Shown: piece after piece, positions 1 to 8,502 of the stretch
How positions within the stretch are numbered: position 1 is the first letter of the stretch
How the letters are laid out: each line of letters opens with the position of its first letter
NCBI GenBank assembly: GCA_911810475.1
Contig: OU461276.1
Location: forward strand, 3,163,501-3,227,500
Source of the DNA: Candidatus Celerinatantimonas neptuna
GTDB taxonomy: Bacteria; Pseudomonadota; Gammaproteobacteria; Enterobacterales; Celerinatantimonadaceae
DNA length: 64,000 bases
Reading direction: 5' to 3'
Notes under the pieces: generated by a model
Databases searched by the model: none
What the model was told of the DNA's origin: nothing
Seen by the model: the letters and a program-made list of their open reading frames with translations, nothing else
Translations under genes and position numbers: made by a program

Positions 1-689
1 GGGTTTTTGTTTTTGGGTCAGGAGTTGTTTGGCATCGTTTAGCATGGGTTCGGTCGGGGCCTGGCGTTCTAGACGGTGCACTCGTTTACTAAAGAAATAA
101 TCAGGATAGTCATAAGCTTCACCCTGTACATCTTGCGGTAAAGCAAGTGTAACTGCACCCGTCTGCGCCGGGTCAGTAAGTACTCGCATAGTATTGATGC
201 AAGCTGTCATTAACTGTTCAGGCCGGGAGATTCTGTCCCAATATTTACTGACAGCCTGAAAGGCATCATTGGTGCTGATGGTGAGGTTATGGGGCCGTTC
301 GACTTGCTGTAGAACCGGGTCAGGTTATCTTGTCGCGTAAGTATCGCCGGGGAGTAACAAAAGTGGAATATGGTGAGCCGTTGCGGTTGCCGCAGCTGTG
401 ATCATATTTGCAGCTCCGGGACCGACCGATGAAGTACAGGCAAATATTCGTTGGCGCAGTGATACCCGATGGCTGCATGGGCCATTCCCTGTTCGTTGCG
501 TCCCTGATGAACGTGCAATTCGCCACTATTTTGTTCCAGTGCCTGACCAAGCCCTACGACATTACCATGGTTAAAAATAGCAAAGATCCCTTTGATGAAC
601 TTGATCTCTTTACCATCGACTTCCAAATATTGATTATCAAGAAAGCGAACTAATGCTTGTGCTACTGTGAGTTTAGTTGTTTTCATCAT
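1..689 (-). pseudogene. iolD: iolD pseudogene (THcHDO hydrolase), 5' part, runs off left edge
   Basis: The minus strand encodes the N-terminal third of IolD, the thiamine-diphosphate enzyme that opens the trihydroxycyclohexane-dione ring in myo-inositol catabolism. The start region reads [16 protein letters not shown], followed by the conserved [14 protein letters not shown] and [13 protein letters not shown]. Near 440-450 the frame shifts: the native continuation [20 protein letters not shown] is in another frame. That frame has an in-frame TAA at about 323-325, where the family has Gln (TYATR[13 protein letters not shown]). After the stop, readable IolD sequence ([36 protein letters not shown]) continues to base 1. 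Two independent lesions make this a pseudogene. The ATG at 687-689 has an AGGA ribosome site. It diverges from the broken iolC gene. The remainder lies outside the window. Confidence 0.88.
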
Positions 690-1132
690 TTGTGTTCCTA
701 AAGTCTGGCTTGTCGACCGGATTTCATGGTTGTCTGCTAAATTCCTGAGGTATCAGGATGGCTTAGAAGTGTTAAATCTACTTGTTATTCTAGAATTATA
801 AGTGCGATTCTTTTCATCCCAATATAAAGTAAAATGTATATTTCATATTGGGATGTGGATCAAATCATGGTAAACGAGGGGCCTTAAAAGTTTCTTTTTG
901 TTACATGTTAACATGGCTAACCGGGCATAAATAGAGAGTTTTACGCTATTTTTGTATGTTTCTTGTTAACTATTGGTTGTTGAATTATCACCCGTGTAGA
1001 GTGTGATTTGGGTAGAAAATCTGTGGAATAAATGGGTGGAAACGCATTTAAATATTCTATTTAAATTGAGAATGAAATATTTGATTTGAATAATGCAGAT
1101 AAGTTTCTTTCATGAGGCACGAGGATAATCGA
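690..1132. promoter_or_regulatory. Divergent iolD/iolC promoter region with two inverted repeats
   Basis: This gene-free stretch separates the divergent iolD and iolC remnants. It holds a perfect 11-bp inverted repeat, CATCCCAATAT at 815-825 and ATATTGGGATG at 845-855, and a shorter palindrome TCCTGA-N4-TCAGGA at 743-758. Either could be an operator for the RpiR-type regulator encoded at 3654; that link is inferred from position only. The iolC ribosome site GAGG lies about 8 nt before the ATG at 1133. No start site could be assigned. Confidence 0.45.
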
Positions 1133-3045
1133 ATGGATAAGGTGCAGAAAAAGCTTGATGTGATCTGTATTGGCCGTATTGCTATTGATTTATATGGACA
1201 CCAAATTGGTGCGCGTCTGGAAGACATGAGTTCATTTGCAAAATATCTGGGAGGCTCTTCTGGGAATGTTGCTTTTGGCACGGCAATTCTGGGGCTCAAA
1301 TCAGGTATGTTGGCCCGGGTCGGCGATGAACATATGGGACGGTTTCTACGGGAAGAGCTTGAACGTGTCGGATGTGACACCCAGTATTTTATTACCGATA
1401 AAGAACGTCTGACTGTGTTGGTTATTCTGGGAATTAAAGATCAGGATACATTCCCGCTTATTTTTTATCGTGATCATTGTGCAGATATGGCATTGAGTGA
1501 GGTTGATATCGATGAGTCCTATATTGCTTCATTACGTGCTGTTGCAATTACCAGGACTCATTTATCTCACCCTAATACCCGGGCTGCGGTGCTTAAAGCG
1601 CTGGAGTACGCGGGTAAACATGGCCTCAAATGTGCTCTTGATATCGATTATCGTCCAGTTCTGTGGGGTTGACATCGTTAGGTGATGGCGAGACCCGATA
1701 TATCGGGTCTTCATCTGTCACGGCTTCTTTACAAGAAGTCCTTCATCATTTTGATTTAATTGTCGGAACAGAAGAAGAGTTTCATATTGCCGGCGGAACA
1801 ACCGATACCCTGGCTGCGCTTAAGGAAGTTCGTCAGGTCACTCATGCCACTTTAGTTTGTAAACGCGGTGCTAAGGGATGCTCGGTTTTTGAAGGGCTGA
1901 TTCCAGATAGCTGGGAGCAGACTCGTTTGTATAGTGGTGTTACCGTGAAGGTGCTCAATGTATTGGGGGCAGGTGATGCATTTATGTCTGGCTTGTTACG
2001 TGGTTACCTGAATGATGAAAGCTGGGAGCAGAGTTGTCGTTATGCGAATGCCTGCGGTGCGTTAGTTGTATCCCGTCATGGCTGTGCACCTGCGATGCCA
2101 ACCAAAGATGAGCTGGATGATTATTTACGGCGAGTGCAGTTGGTTCCCTGGCCTGATCAAGATGAACGTTTGAATCATCTGCACCGGGTGGCGGCACGTA
2201 AAGTGCAATGGCCAGAACTATGTGTGTTTACCTTTGATCACCGCCGCCAATTAGTCGATATGGCCAAAGCAGCCGGACAGGATGATAGCCGTATTCCAGA
2301 ACTGAAACAATTATTGCTCAAAGCCGCAATTCAGACCGCTGAATCGGAAGGGCTGGTTCATAACAGAGGTATTTTAGCGGATACGACGTTTGGGCAAGAT
2401 GCGTTAAATGAAATTACCGGCCGGGGACGGTGGATAGGTCGTCCGATTGAACTCCCTGGTTCCAGGCCTCTGGCGCTTGAGAATGGCAGCATTGGTTCGC
2501 AGTTGGTGAACTGGCCATTGGAACATGTTGTGAAGTGCCTGTTGTTTTATCATCCCAATGATAGTGCTGTTCTTAAAGAGGAGCAGGAATCGTTAATTGA
2601 TGAAGTGTATCAGGCTTGTTGCCATCTGGGTCATGAATTGCTTCTTGAGGTGATTTTGCCGGATGATCAAAATGATAAGGATGAAGTGCATTATGCAACT
2701 ATTGTCGAGCGCTTTTACCAGTTAGGCATTAAGCCCGACTGGTGGAAACTGCCTTCGTTGTCTCATCAGAGCTGGATTGATATCGGTCATCTAATTGAAG
2801 CGTATGATCCATGGTGCCGTGGGATTGTGATTCTTGGTCTGGATGCGCCAGAAGCAGAATTAAGAGCTGGTTTTGCGCAAGCATCCGATGTGCCTTGGGT
2901 GAAAGGGTTCGCAGTTGGCAGGACAATTTTTGCTGAACCGTCCGGGCGTTGGCTACGCGGTAAACTTACCGATGAACAATTAATTGATCAGGTTCAGGAT
3001 AATTACCGGAAGTTAATCTGTTACTGGCGTGAGTTTCGTGCTTAG
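1133..3045 (+). pseudogene. iolC: Frameshifted iolC-DUF2090 fusion (5-dehydro-2-deoxygluconokinase plus aldolase-like domain)
   Basis: If the frame were restored this would be a protein of about 637 residues. Residues 1-320 are a PfkB-family sugar kinase: DVICIGRIAIDLYG, YLGGSSGNVAFGTA, VLNVLGAGDAFMSG with the catalytic Asp. The C-terminal 300 residues match DUF2090, an aldolase-like domain fused to IolC in many proteobacteria. The frame breaks near 1664-1668 in the conserved segment RPVLWG/LTSLGDGETRYI. The DNA has four Gs where a fifth would restore TGG GGG TTG, so the first part stops at 1672. The kinase should phosphorylate 5-dehydro-2-deoxygluconate in inositol breakdown; DUF2090 probably acts on the product. 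A homopolymer sequencing error is possible, but the neighbouring iolD is independently broken. Confidence 0.85.
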
Positions 3046-3653
3046 TTAACCTTATTCTGGGTTAAGGTTAATTGACTTAGGTCTCTCTCAAACGATAAAG
3101 GCTTACGGATTAGACTATATCGTTTTTTATTTCCTGATACGGTCTTTTGCAGAAGCGATGAGATCATGTGTGTTTCAACGCTTTTTATGTGTTTTTAATT
3201 GCCTGACATTTGCGAATACTTCATTTAATAATATGATTAGAATCAATGAGGTGGAGTGGTGTTTCGTTAGGTTTTTACAGTTGTTGGTGAGGTTGATTAT
3301 TCGTCACTATAGAGTGATTTTCATCAAAATTCGAAAAAATGTTTTATAATTTACTTGAACGGAAATTTTTAATCATAATATCCTAAAGGTTGTTTATCTA
3401 TGTTGGTGGTTTTTGATGTAAACGCTGCTTTGTGGGTTTGTTTAAGAACAGTGTTTATATTTATCCAGTTTTAATTAATATTGTGCCCCCGACAACGCGA
3501 TATGTGGTCACAAGAGAGGCCCACGTTTGGTCATGTTTTTGAAGTTCGTTAAAAGCAAGTGCTAAATAGCCCCGAGATAGACATTCATAATAAAGACCAC
3601 AAAGTATCACCAATATAATAAATTCTAGTCATCGAATTGTATCAGTAGGCTTT
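3046..3653. other. Gene-free stretch between iolC and rpiR
   Basis: About 600 bp without a credible gene. Immediately after the iolC stop lies an AT-rich inverted repeat (TTAACCTTA ... TAAGGTTAA, about 3045-3070) that could be a weak terminator. It also resembles, without matching fully, the ends of the small inverted-repeat element at 59811. A short open frame at 3158-3349 is Phe/Ile/Arg-rich and unlike any family known to me. The promoter of the RpiR gene should lie in the last 150 bp. Confidence 0.4.
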
Positions 3654-4523
3654 ATGACAACATCACCACAACTGGCAGAATTGCAAGAAGATATTCGTAC
3701 CCGCTATGACAGTTTGAGTAAACGATTAAAGCAGGTCGCTCAATATATTCTGGATAACAGCAATAGTATTCCGTTTGATACCATTGCATCGATTGCTAAT
3801 AAAGCAAGCGTTCCCCCATCAACATTAATTCGGTTTGCCAATGCATTTGGGTTCGATGGATTTAATGAAATGAAACAGGTCTTTCGTCAGAATCTGATGG
3901 AAGATACGGTGAGCTATACCGAACGGGCGCGTCTGTATCGCCAGACGGCAGGTGATAGCAAAGTTCCTGAAACTCCGATGGAAATCCTCAATACATTTGG
4001 AATGGTCAATGCCACGGCTTTGCAGCAGTTATCAGGTCAGATTGACTCAGAACATCTGAATCAGGCTGTGAAGTATTTAGATGAATCGACTAATATCTAT
4101 GTAATTGGTTTACGCCGCTCTTTTAGTATTGCATCTTATCTCACTTATGCATTACGTCATCTGGAGCGTCGGGCTTTTCTCATTGATGGGCTGGGCGGCA
4201 TGTTTAAAGAGCAGTTGGGCATGATTCAGCCGACCGATGTGGTGATTGCAATTAGTTATTCGCCTTATTCGCAGGAAGTTCTTGATTTGGTTTCTCTTGG
4301 GGCTAAAAGTGGTGCCAAACAGATTGCCATCACCGATAGTATGGTGAGTCCTCTGGCGGCATTTAGCGATATCTGCTTTGTTATCCGTGAAGCCCAGATG
4401 GATGGTTTTCGCTCTCAGATATCGTCGATGTGTTTAGCACAAACGCTGATGTTGTCATTAGCTGTAAAGGGATCCGCGAATTCAACTCTCAAGTGCAACA
4501 CTCGCCTATCCGGCCTGACGTAG
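3654..4523 (+). CDS. MurR/RpiR-family transcriptional regulator, 3' end interrupted by IS
   Basis: 289 residues. Residues 1-80 form the RpiR-type helix-turn-helix (LSKRLKQVAQYILDNSNSIPF, ASVPPSTLIRFANAFGFDGF). Residues 125-270 form a sugar-isomerase (SIS) domain (YVIGLRRSFSIASYL, DVVIAISYSPYSQEVLDL, AKQIAITDSM). Proteins of this type next to iol genes usually repress or activate inositol catabolism (IolR of proteobacteria). The family motif GFRSQISSMCLAQTLMLSLA is present, but the last 10-15 residues are read from the IS30-type element whose left inverted repeat begins near 4478. The DNA-binding and sensor domains look complete, so residual function is possible. The ATG at 3654 follows AGTAGG. 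The putative targets at 1-3045 are already broken. Confidence 0.85.
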   Translation: MTTSPQLAELQEDIRTRYDSLSKRLKQVAQYILDNSNSIPFDTIASIANKASVPPSTLIRFANAFGFDGFNEMKQVFRQNLMEDTVSYTERARLYRQTAGDSKVPETPMEILNTFGMVNATALQQLSGQIDSEHLNQAVKYLDESTNIYVIGLRRSFSIASYLTYALRHLERRAFLIDGLGGMFKEQLGMIQPTDVVIAISYSPYSQEVLDLVSLGAKSGAKQIAITDSMVSPLAAFSDICFVIREAQMDGFRSQISSMCLAQTLMLSLAVKGSANSTLKCNTRLSGLT

Positions 4524-5381
4524 TTTCTCAAAAATGACGTTAGGCTGTCTAAACTCAAGACATTTTCTTGGCCTGAGGTTTATTCGTGTTTGTACTTGCT
4601 CAATATATTCATCGCTCACAGTCCGTAAATCGGTACCTTTAGGAATATATTGCCTAAGTAGCCCATTGAAGTTTTCATTCAGCCCTCGTTCCCAGGATGA
4701 ATAAGGATGGGCAAAGTAAGCCTTTGTATCCAGGGCTTCAGCTATTGCTTCATGCCCCGCAAATTCACCGCCATTATCGAACGTAATCGTATGAACATGC
4801 GCCTTGTAAGGCATCAACATCTCAATAATCGCTTCTTTAACCCCATCGGCTTCTTTGCTCTGAACCCGTTTGACCAAATAAAGCTTACTTTTTCGTTCTG
4901 CGAGAGTGACTAAAGCCCCCATCCCTTGTTTACCCAGAACCGTATCGGCCTCCCAGTCACCAAGGCGCTCACGGGTGTCAACGATTGCAGGACGCTCATC
5001 AATAGACACACTGTTAACGATCGGTTTTCTCACCATATGTTTACCCCGGCGGTAACGTTTGTGGCCCTGTCGTAAGTGCGTATATAACCAGCCGCCCTGC
5101 GCTTTATCCCGAGCAATATGCTGATAAATCCATTCAGGACTAACAGGCAAATTGATCCTCTTGGCAATGGCACTGATTTGTTCAGGGCTCCAATCCCAAC
5201 CCAGTACCATCTCGACGAACCAAACCGTATCCCTTGATAGACGGTATCTGGCAGCATGGGTCAGTTGCTGGTAACTCATGGTAATACGGCTTTGATTTTG
5301 GCGATGAGAAGCATACCACTATCAGCAGCTGACTTTCTCTCACTAGTTCAACCATGAGCGTTGCACTTATTATCTGAATTC
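4478..5381. mobile_element. IS30-family insertion sequence, internally deleted (about 0.9 kb)
   Basis: The left end has GAATTCAACTCTCAAGTGCA (from 4478). The right end, read inward from 5381, has GAATTCAGATAATAAGTGCA. They share GAATTCA, AAGTGCAAC and a following CTC, which gives imperfect terminal repeats of roughly 25 bp. The exact outer boundary and target duplication are uncertain because GAATTC occurs at both ends. The element carries one minus-strand transposase lacking its N-terminal helix-turn-helix region, and the element is shorter than the 1.0-1.1 kb usual for the family. It lies in the 3' end of the RpiR gene. Confidence 0.75.
4506..5279 (-). pseudogene. IS30-family transposase, N-terminal region deleted
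   Basis: 257 residues, against about 310-380 in intact IS30-family transposases. The first seven residues (MSYQQLT) are the usual start, but the next about 55 residues with the HTH_38 DNA-binding domain are missing. The sequence jumps to the segment ending DWSPEQISAIAKRI. The catalytic integrase core is present: GDWEADTVLGKQG (first Asp), HTITFDNGGEFAGH (second Asp), and PYSSWERGLNENFNGLLRQY with the Glu in ERGLNEN. The ending ECLEFRQP-like segment (RKCLEFRQPNVIFEKL) is typical. Loss of the DNA-binding domain probably makes it inactive, although the frame is open. The end-to-end layout suggests deletion within an originally complete element. Confidence 0.8.
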
Positions 5382-5477
5382 AGCAAGTTCCATTTCAGAA
5401 TATAACTCTGATACAACCGACTATATTGCATTGCAATTCAAGGGTGATTTTTTATTTACCATTGAGGTTCACATAAT

Positions 5478-6467
5478 TTATAACCGGGTAAATCGGAAGT
5501 TTTCAACAAGCCTTTGATAATACTTCTGTTCTCTGACGATGCGTTTGGATATCCTCTCGGGTGTGTCGGGTAGTTGAATTAGCGAATATTTTCGAAGCCT
5601 GGCAATGTAATCGAGACTATCAGTAATTTCCTGCATTGACTGTAATAGTGGCTGGTAGATGCTATGGGGCGTTTGCGAATGAAGAAATAACCCTGCCCAG
5701 CCTGATATATTCATGTTTGGAATGCCTTGTTCTCTGGCTGTTGGAACGTCTTCCCATCCCAAATGACGATGACGACTGGTTGCTGCAATGGCCCGGAAAA
5801 TATTTTTTTTAAAGAGTGGTGTTGCTATGCCGGTAAGAATAATTGCAGCTGCTAGATTTGAGCTTTTCAGATCCTGAATCAGCGGCGGGAAGTCTCGGTA
5901 AGGCAGTGGCCGTAAGGCGATTTTTTTGCTTCGAGATAAAATTTTCATGGCCATATGGCCGGATGAACCATATTGTGCAAACCCGATATCCCGATAGTTT
6001 GGGTGTTCCAGCACCCAGTCAACATAATCATCAATGGTTTTGACAGAGCGATCAACGACAGGCCCTAGTGTAATTAAGAAAGTATACCCTCCGAGCAGTA
6101 CGAGTGGTGTAAAGTCTTCCAGTGGATTGTAAGGTAGCTGTTTATAAATTGCCGGAAAGATGGTCATTTGTGGAGAAACGGCCAGAAGAATACTGCGGCC
6201 ATCGGCAGGGGATTCTTTGATTTGAATGGGGGCATTCATGGTATGATTGCCAAGTCTAGCTTTGAGATGGTACGCCCATTCCTGATTATATAGAGACAGT
6301 TCAACAGCAACTTTTTGTGCCAAAATACCAATTGGGTTTTTGATTAACTTATCATAGCCTGTCAGAAAAATTCGCTCACTGATGCCTGCCGATGCCTTAT
6401 TCGGGAGCAGTAAATTAGCGCCTAAGAGAAGTGAAAGGCTTAAAAAATCGCGGCGATTTATTTCCAT
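5478..6467 (-). CDS. Tat-exported Bug/TctC-type substrate-binding protein, copy 3
   Basis: 329 residues. The N-terminus MEINRRDFLSLSLLLGANLL has a twin-arginine motif (NRRDFL) and a hydrophobic stretch, which indicates Tat export to the periplasm. The body fits the Bug (TctC-like) receptors of tripartite tricarboxylate transporters: SPADGRSILLAVSPQMTIFP, LPYNPLEDFTPLVLLGGY, GWEDVPTAREQGIPNMNISG. Bug proteins bind small carboxylates or similar ligands. No TctA or TctB membrane subunit is nearby, so a transport role is not supported by context. It is the last gene of the long minus-strand operon, 9 bp after copy 2, and the most divergent of the three paralogues. The ligand cannot be predicted. 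Confidence 0.82.
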   Translation of the reverse strand: MEINRRDFLSLSLLLGANLLLPNKASAGISERIFLTGYDKLIKNPIGILAQKVAVELSLYNQEWAYHLKARLGNHTMNAPIQIKESPADGRSILLAVSPQMTIFPAIYKQLPYNPLEDFTPLVLLGGYTFLITLGPVVDRSVKTIDDYVDWVLEHPNYRDIGFAQYGSSGHMAMKILSRSKKIALRPLPYRDFPPLIQDLKSSNLAAAIILTGIATPLFKKNIFRAIAATSRHRHLGWEDVPTAREQGIPNMNISGWAGLFLHSQTPHSIYQPLLQSMQEITDSLDYIARLRKYSLIQLPDTPERISKRIVREQKYYQRLVENFRFTRL

Positions 6468-6476
6468 TTATTTCTC

Positions 6477-7454
6477 CTAGGCTTTAAATGCGGCGTCCAT
6501 GTTATAACGCTTGGTCATCTTCTGATAATAGACAAGTTCTTGCTGGATTTGTCGGCGAAAGCGGTCTGGGTTAAAAATTCCAGAATTAAGATGAAGCTGT
6601 TGTTGTAACTGGTGTAAGTGCTCTGAATGTTCAATAGCACTGAATTGTGATAACAGATCATTAAACAGCGCAGATGATGTTTGTTTTTGTAGCATCAGGC
6701 CATACCAACCAGTGATATTCATATCTGATAACCCCAGCTCAGATGCACACGGAATATCAGGTAGTGGTGCAAAACGTTGCTTACTGGTGACCATAATGGG
6801 GCGAAGAATTTTGCGTTCGAAATAGTGGTGTCCATTGCCACTGGCAATAAGTCCGGCTGCCAAATTGTTTGCTACGAGATCATTGATAACCATTGATGTG
6901 CCAGCGTAGGCAATGGCCTGAAAAGCATACCGGCGGTTTCTGGCAATCATGAGTTTGGCTAAATGGGCAGGCGATTCATAATTGGTAAACCCTAATCCCC
7001 TAAATTGAGGGTGATCATTTATCCAATCGCAAAATTGATCCAGCGTGCCAACTGATTTAGGAACCAGTGGTCCGACGGTTAAAATCAACGTGTATTGGCC
7101 CAAAGAAACGAGTGGCTGAAAGTCATTCACCTGATAGTTCAGTTGTTGATAGACATAAGGGTATAAGGTCATCGTTGGTGATTTGGCCATTAAAATCGTC
7201 GAACCGTCGGGCTGTGCTTGTTTAACCATCATGGTTGCTGTTTCACTGTGATGGCCAGGATTGTTTTCAAATTGATATCGATCGCGTTTAAGAAGTTTGC
7301 AGATCCCCCGACCCAGCGGGGTTCCTATTCCTGTCGGGCCGTATCCAAATAAAATTTTATGCAAGGATTTGGATTGGGCGAATACAGGAGGAAATAAACT
7401 GCCCAGCAGACATAGAGCCCCTGTTTTCAGAAGCTGGCGTCTATTGATATTCAT
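6477..7454 (-). CDS. Tat-exported Bug/TctC-type substrate-binding protein, copy 2
   Basis: 325 residues. MNINRRQLLKTGALCLLGSL is a twin-arginine signal with cleavage probably after PPVFA. Like copy 1 it carries AQPDGSTILMAKSPTMTLYP, LNYQVNDFQPLVSLGQYTLI and ISGNGHHYFERKILRPIMV-type segments (here ASGNGHHYFERKILRPIMVT). It is plainly a tandem duplicate of the gene at 7490-8476. The fold should be the two-lobed Bug family periplasmic receptor. It sits 35 bp after copy 1 and 9 bp before copy 3. The usual permease partners TctA and TctB are absent. The unusual GNGHHYFERK segment is shared by copies 1 and 2 but not by copy 3. Confidence 0.83.
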   Translation of the reverse strand: MNINRRQLLKTGALCLLGSLFPPVFAQSKSLHKILFGYGPTGIGTPLGRGICKLLKRDRYQFENNPGHHSETATMMVKQAQPDGSTILMAKSPTMTLYPYVYQQLNYQVNDFQPLVSLGQYTLILTVGPLVPKSVGTLDQFCDWINDHPQFRGLGFTNYESPAHLAKLMIARNRRYAFQAIAYAGTSMVINDLVANNLAAGLIASGNGHHYFERKILRPIMVTSKQRFAPLPDIPCASELGLSDMNITGWYGLMLQKQTSSALFNDLLSQFSAIEHSEHLHQLQQQLHLNSGIFNPDRFRRQIQQELVYYQKMTKRYNMDAAFKA

Positions 7455-7489
7455 GATGATTGTCCACTCTATGGTATTTCATTTTACCT

Positions 7490-8476
7490 CTAGGCATGGA
7501 ATGCAGTGTCCATGTCATAACGTTCAACCATTGTTTGATAATAAATGCGTTCTTTATCGATATGGTGTTGAAATTGTTCAGGTTCAAAAATGTCTGATGT
7601 AAGTTTGAGGTGGTGTTGTAATTGATGAAATGCATCTGTATGAGTCATTGGTAGAATTTGGGATAACAACTGGTTGCAGATATTGCCTGGTGTTTTTTTA
7701 GGGAGCATTAATCCATACCATCCACTGATATTCATATCGTTTAGATGAAACTCCGATGCGCAGGGAATATTCGGTAAAGATGGAAAACGATGTGCGCTGG
7801 TGACCATAATCGGGCGAAGAATTTTGCGTTCGAAATAATGATGTCCATTGCCACTGATAATGAGCGCAGAGGCCAGATTGCCAGATACCAGATCGTCAAT
7901 AATCATTGAAGTTCCAGCATATGCAATGCCGTTAAAAGCATACTGTTTATTTCTTGCTATCATGAGTTTGGCTAAATTGGCAGGTGATTTCAGATTTGTA
8001 AATCCAATGCCTCGATATTGAGGGTGATCGCTTATCCAGTCGCAATATTCGTCGAGTGTCTTTACGGTTAGTGGAACCAATGGGCCGACGGTGAGTATTA
8101 ATGTATATTGGCCCAATAATACGAGTGGCTGAAAATCATCAACCTGATAGTTCAGATGTTTGTAGATATATGGGTAGAGAGTCATTGTGGGTGATTTAGC
8201 CATTAAAATGGTTTCACCATTGGGACTTGATTTTTTAACTAACAGTGCGGCTGTTTCACTGTGGTGACCCGGGCGATTTTTAAATTGATATCGATATTGA
8301 TGTAAGTAGTGACAAATTCCTAGTCCAAGAGGGCTGCCTATTCCTGTTTGACCAAACCCAAATATAATATTGTGTATGTGGCTGTGAGAGTGGGCCATAG
8401 CAACATAAGGTGGCAATAAGCCACTGAGCAGACAGGCTGAGCTTTTCTTTAAAAATTGTCTTCTGTTTAAATCCAT
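7490..8476 (-). CDS. Tat-exported Bug/TctC-type substrate-binding protein, copy 1
   Basis: 328 residues from the ATG at 8474-8476. This start is chosen because it places the twin-arginine signal (MDLNRRQFLKKSSACLLSGL) at the N-terminus; an in-frame ATG at 8537 would add 21 residues and overlap the preceding gene. The canonical Bug segments follow: SPNGETILMAKSPTMTLYP, LNYQVDDFQPLVLLGQYTLI, SLPNIPCASEFHLNDMNISG. It is closely related to copy 2. It begins 26 bp after the CHAD gene, so it is almost certainly co-transcribed with the export genes upstream. A role as a periplasmic ligand sensor for that system is conceivable, but no motif proves it. Confidence 0.83.
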   Translation of the reverse strand: MDLNRRQFLKKSSACLLSGLLPPYVAMAHSHSHIHNIIFGFGQTGIGSPLGLGICHYLHQYRYQFKNRPGHHSETAALLVKKSSPNGETILMAKSPTMTLYPYIYKHLNYQVDDFQPLVLLGQYTLILTVGPLVPLTVKTLDEYCDWISDHPQYRGIGFTNLKSPANLAKLMIARNKQYAFNGIAYAGTSMIIDDLVSGNLASALIISGNGHHYFERKILRPIMVTSAHRFPSLPNIPCASEFHLNDMNISGWYGLMLPKKTPGNICNQLLSQILPMTHTDAFHQLQHHLKLTSDIFEPEQFQHHIDKERIYYQTMVERYDMDTAFHA

Positions 8477-8502
8477 GGTCGATGTTGATCCCTGTATCTG
8501 CA

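Noticed and set aside
1663-3045. Independent gene starting at GTG 1663
   Set aside because: Its first residues continue the conserved IolC motif of the preceding frame exactly, so it is the second half of a frameshifted gene.
3158-3349. 63-codon open frame between iolC and rpiR
   Set aside because: No ribosome site, family motif or plausible composition; probably chance in AT-rich DNA.
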